NCBI GenBank assembly: GCA_030622805.1
Contig: JAUXFR010000071.1
Location: 1 to 7,079 of the forward strand
Source: Anaerolineae bacterium
GTDB taxonomy: Bacteria > Chloroflexota > Anaerolineae > Anaerolineales > UBA4823
Length of the DNA: 7,079 bases
Direction of reading: 5' to 3'
The number at the start of each line of letters is the position of its first letter. Position 1 is the first letter of the stretch. This document shows, piece by piece, positions 6,062 through 7,079 of the stretch. The notes below the pieces were generated by a model. The model did no database searches, was not told where the DNA came from, and was given only the letters and a program-made list of their open reading frames with translations. Made by a program: the position numbers and the translations under genes.

Positions 6062-7079
6062 TTATTGCATGGCTTCGTCGAGAGCTGTTTGAGCTTCCTG
6101 CTGTGCCTGGGCAAAGCTCTCATCTACGGTTTGTTCGCCGAGGTAGATGCGCTCCAGAGCTTGAGACACGATGTTGTTCACCTTGCCTGTGTTGGGTCCC
6201 CAGTAAGCCACCCGGGTCAACGGGAAGGTACCACCGATAGCGATGGCTTTGTCATTTTCGTCCACAACCAATACTATCTGGTCTGGGTGTGTGCTGTAAG
6301 CGAAACCAGTCTTTACGATCTCAGCCTGGTTGAGGCGGCTGGTCAGGAAGATGGTGAACGCCGCGGCAGCCTTGGGGTATTCGCTGGAAGCATTGACACC
6401 GATGGCGTTGGTGAAGATCACATCCGCCTTGTCTACGGGACCGGTGGGCAGTTCAATTGCTACCCAATCGACGTCCGCGTAATCCTGGCGCATGTAGTTG
6501 ACCATCCAGCCGCCCTCGTAGGTCAAGCCGACCAGCTTCTTGCCGATGGCTTCGCCGCACCAGCCTGCACCTACATCCGCAGCGGTGACCAGCGCACCGG
6601 ACTTCTGCATGTCGGTGACGAAGGTAGCCGCACTCTTCACCTCGGCGGTGTCGAGCATAGCGGTAGTGAAATCGTCGGATGCATATTGACCTCCGTTGCC
6701 GAAGGCGAATGGTGCGAAGCGAGCCCAGTCGGCGTTCTGGCAGAAGCCAGCGTAGGTGCCCTCAGCCTGGATTGCCTCGGCGGCAGCCTGCAGGTCGTCC
6801 CACGTCCAGGCGGCTGTTGGCTCGTCGATGCCAGCAGCAGCAAAGGCCTCGGGTAGATAGACCAGACCTAACGTGCCCCAGTCCTTGGGCAGACCATAGG
6901 TTTTACCGTCCAGGGTGAAGATGGTCAGCAGGGCGGGGATGAAATCGTCGCGGCTGGTTCCTGCCTCAGTCATGAAATCATCCAGAGCCAGCAGCTGCCC
7001 GGAGGATCCAAAGGCGGTCATCAACGAGTCGTCAACATAGAAGACATCCGGGGCAGTGCCGCCTGCCATCTGAGCCTTC
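6062..7079 (-). CDS. CUT1 sugar ABC transporter substrate-binding protein (5' end outside window)
   Basis: The last 338 residues of a family 1 extracellular solute-binding protein (MalE/UgpB-like); the frame is open at the right edge. Numbered from the first full codon: A-G-G-T-A-P-D-V-F-Y (5-14), the hallmark where the first lobe strands meet; Y61-G-L-P-K-D-W-G-T-L; W91-T-W-D-D; Y187-E-G-G-W-M; N224-A-I-G-V; Y292-W-G-P-N. Trp and Tyr in these places usually stack on sugar rings. Two cysteines (113, 174) could form a disulphide outside the cell. Usual length is about 420-450, so roughly 90-110 N-terminal residues, including the signal peptide, lie outside the window. The Met at 7069 is internal and not a start, because the preceding K-A-Q fits the family pattern. 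It probably captures an oligosaccharide for the two downstream permeases; the GH130 gene suggests a beta-mannoside, which is inference. Confidence 0.93.
   Translation of the reverse strand, partial: KAQMAGGTAPDVFYVDDSLMTAFGSSGQLLALDDFMTEAGTSRDDFIPALLTIFTLDGKTYGLPKDWGTLGLVYLPEAFAAAGIDEPTAAWTWDDLQAAAEAIQAEGTYAGFCQNADWARFAPFAFGNGGQYASDDFTTAMLDTAEVKSAATFVTDMQKSGALVTAADVGAGWCGEAIGKKLVGLTYEGGWMVNYMRQDYADVDWVAIELPTGPVDKADVIFTNAIGVNASSEYPKAAAAFTIFLTSRLNQAEIVKTGFAYSTHPDQIVLVVDENDKAIAIGGTFPLTRVAYWGPNTGKVNNIVSQALERIYLGEQTVDESFAQAQQEAQTALDEAMQ

Noticed and set aside
6041..6856. Plus-strand open frame of 271 codons opposite the binding-protein gene
   Set aside because: It lies fully antisense to a clear family 1 binding protein. 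Its translation has no recognisable motif or domain layout, and long antisense frames are expected opposite GC-rich coding sequence with this codon bias.
1..7079. CRISPR arrays, tRNA or rRNA genes, insertion sequences
   Set aside because: No regularly spaced repeats, cloverleaf, rRNA-like stretch, transposase or terminal inverted repeats were seen on reading both strands.

Overview
All the genes I can support lie on the minus strand, so the window is read from high to low coordinates. It looks like part of one long operon for taking up and breaking down an oligosaccharide. The style of the genes suggests a Chloroflexota (Anaerolineae-like) or other Gram-positive-type bacterium: a CUT1-type sugar ABC importer without its own ATPase, a YesL/DUF624 membrane protein, a lipobox lipoprotein and strong AGGAGG ribosome binding sites. 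No marker gene is present, so the taxonomy is an inference.

Layout in transcription order: (1) sugar-binding protein of the importer, with its 5' end outside the window (7079-6062); (2) an 82-base gap holding two stem-loops, the second wrapping the ribosome binding site of the next gene; (3) MalF/UgpA-type permease with extra N-terminal membrane segments (5979-4741); (4) MalG/UgpE-type permease (4730-3828); (5) YesL/DUF624 membrane protein, whose start overlaps the permease stop by one base (3828-3226); (6) small VOC/glyoxalase-fold protein (3184-2792); (7) 802-residue lipoprotein with no family I recognise (2765-357); (8) first 118 codons of a GH130 enzyme, which runs off the left end (354-1). 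Coding density is very high. Gaps are 82, 10, -1, 41, 26 and 2 bases, there is no convincing internal terminator, and no stretch over 300 bases lacks a gene.

Likely logic (inference): the lipoprotein may act on, or hold, a glycan at the cell surface. The binding protein and two permeases import the resulting oligosaccharide, powered by an ATPase encoded elsewhere, either shared or outside the window. The GH130 enzyme then cleaves it in the cytoplasm by phosphorolysis or hydrolysis. GH130 enzymes characterised so far act on beta-mannosides, so a beta-mannoside is the best guess for the substrate. The VOC protein has no obvious place in this scheme.

The most promising unknown is the 802-residue lipoprotein. 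It is coupled tightly to GH130 (2-base gap) and has a beta / alpha-helical / beta layout reminiscent of toroid carbohydrate enzymes, but I recognise no catalytic signature. The stem-loops between the binding-protein and permease genes are the clearest non-coding signal.
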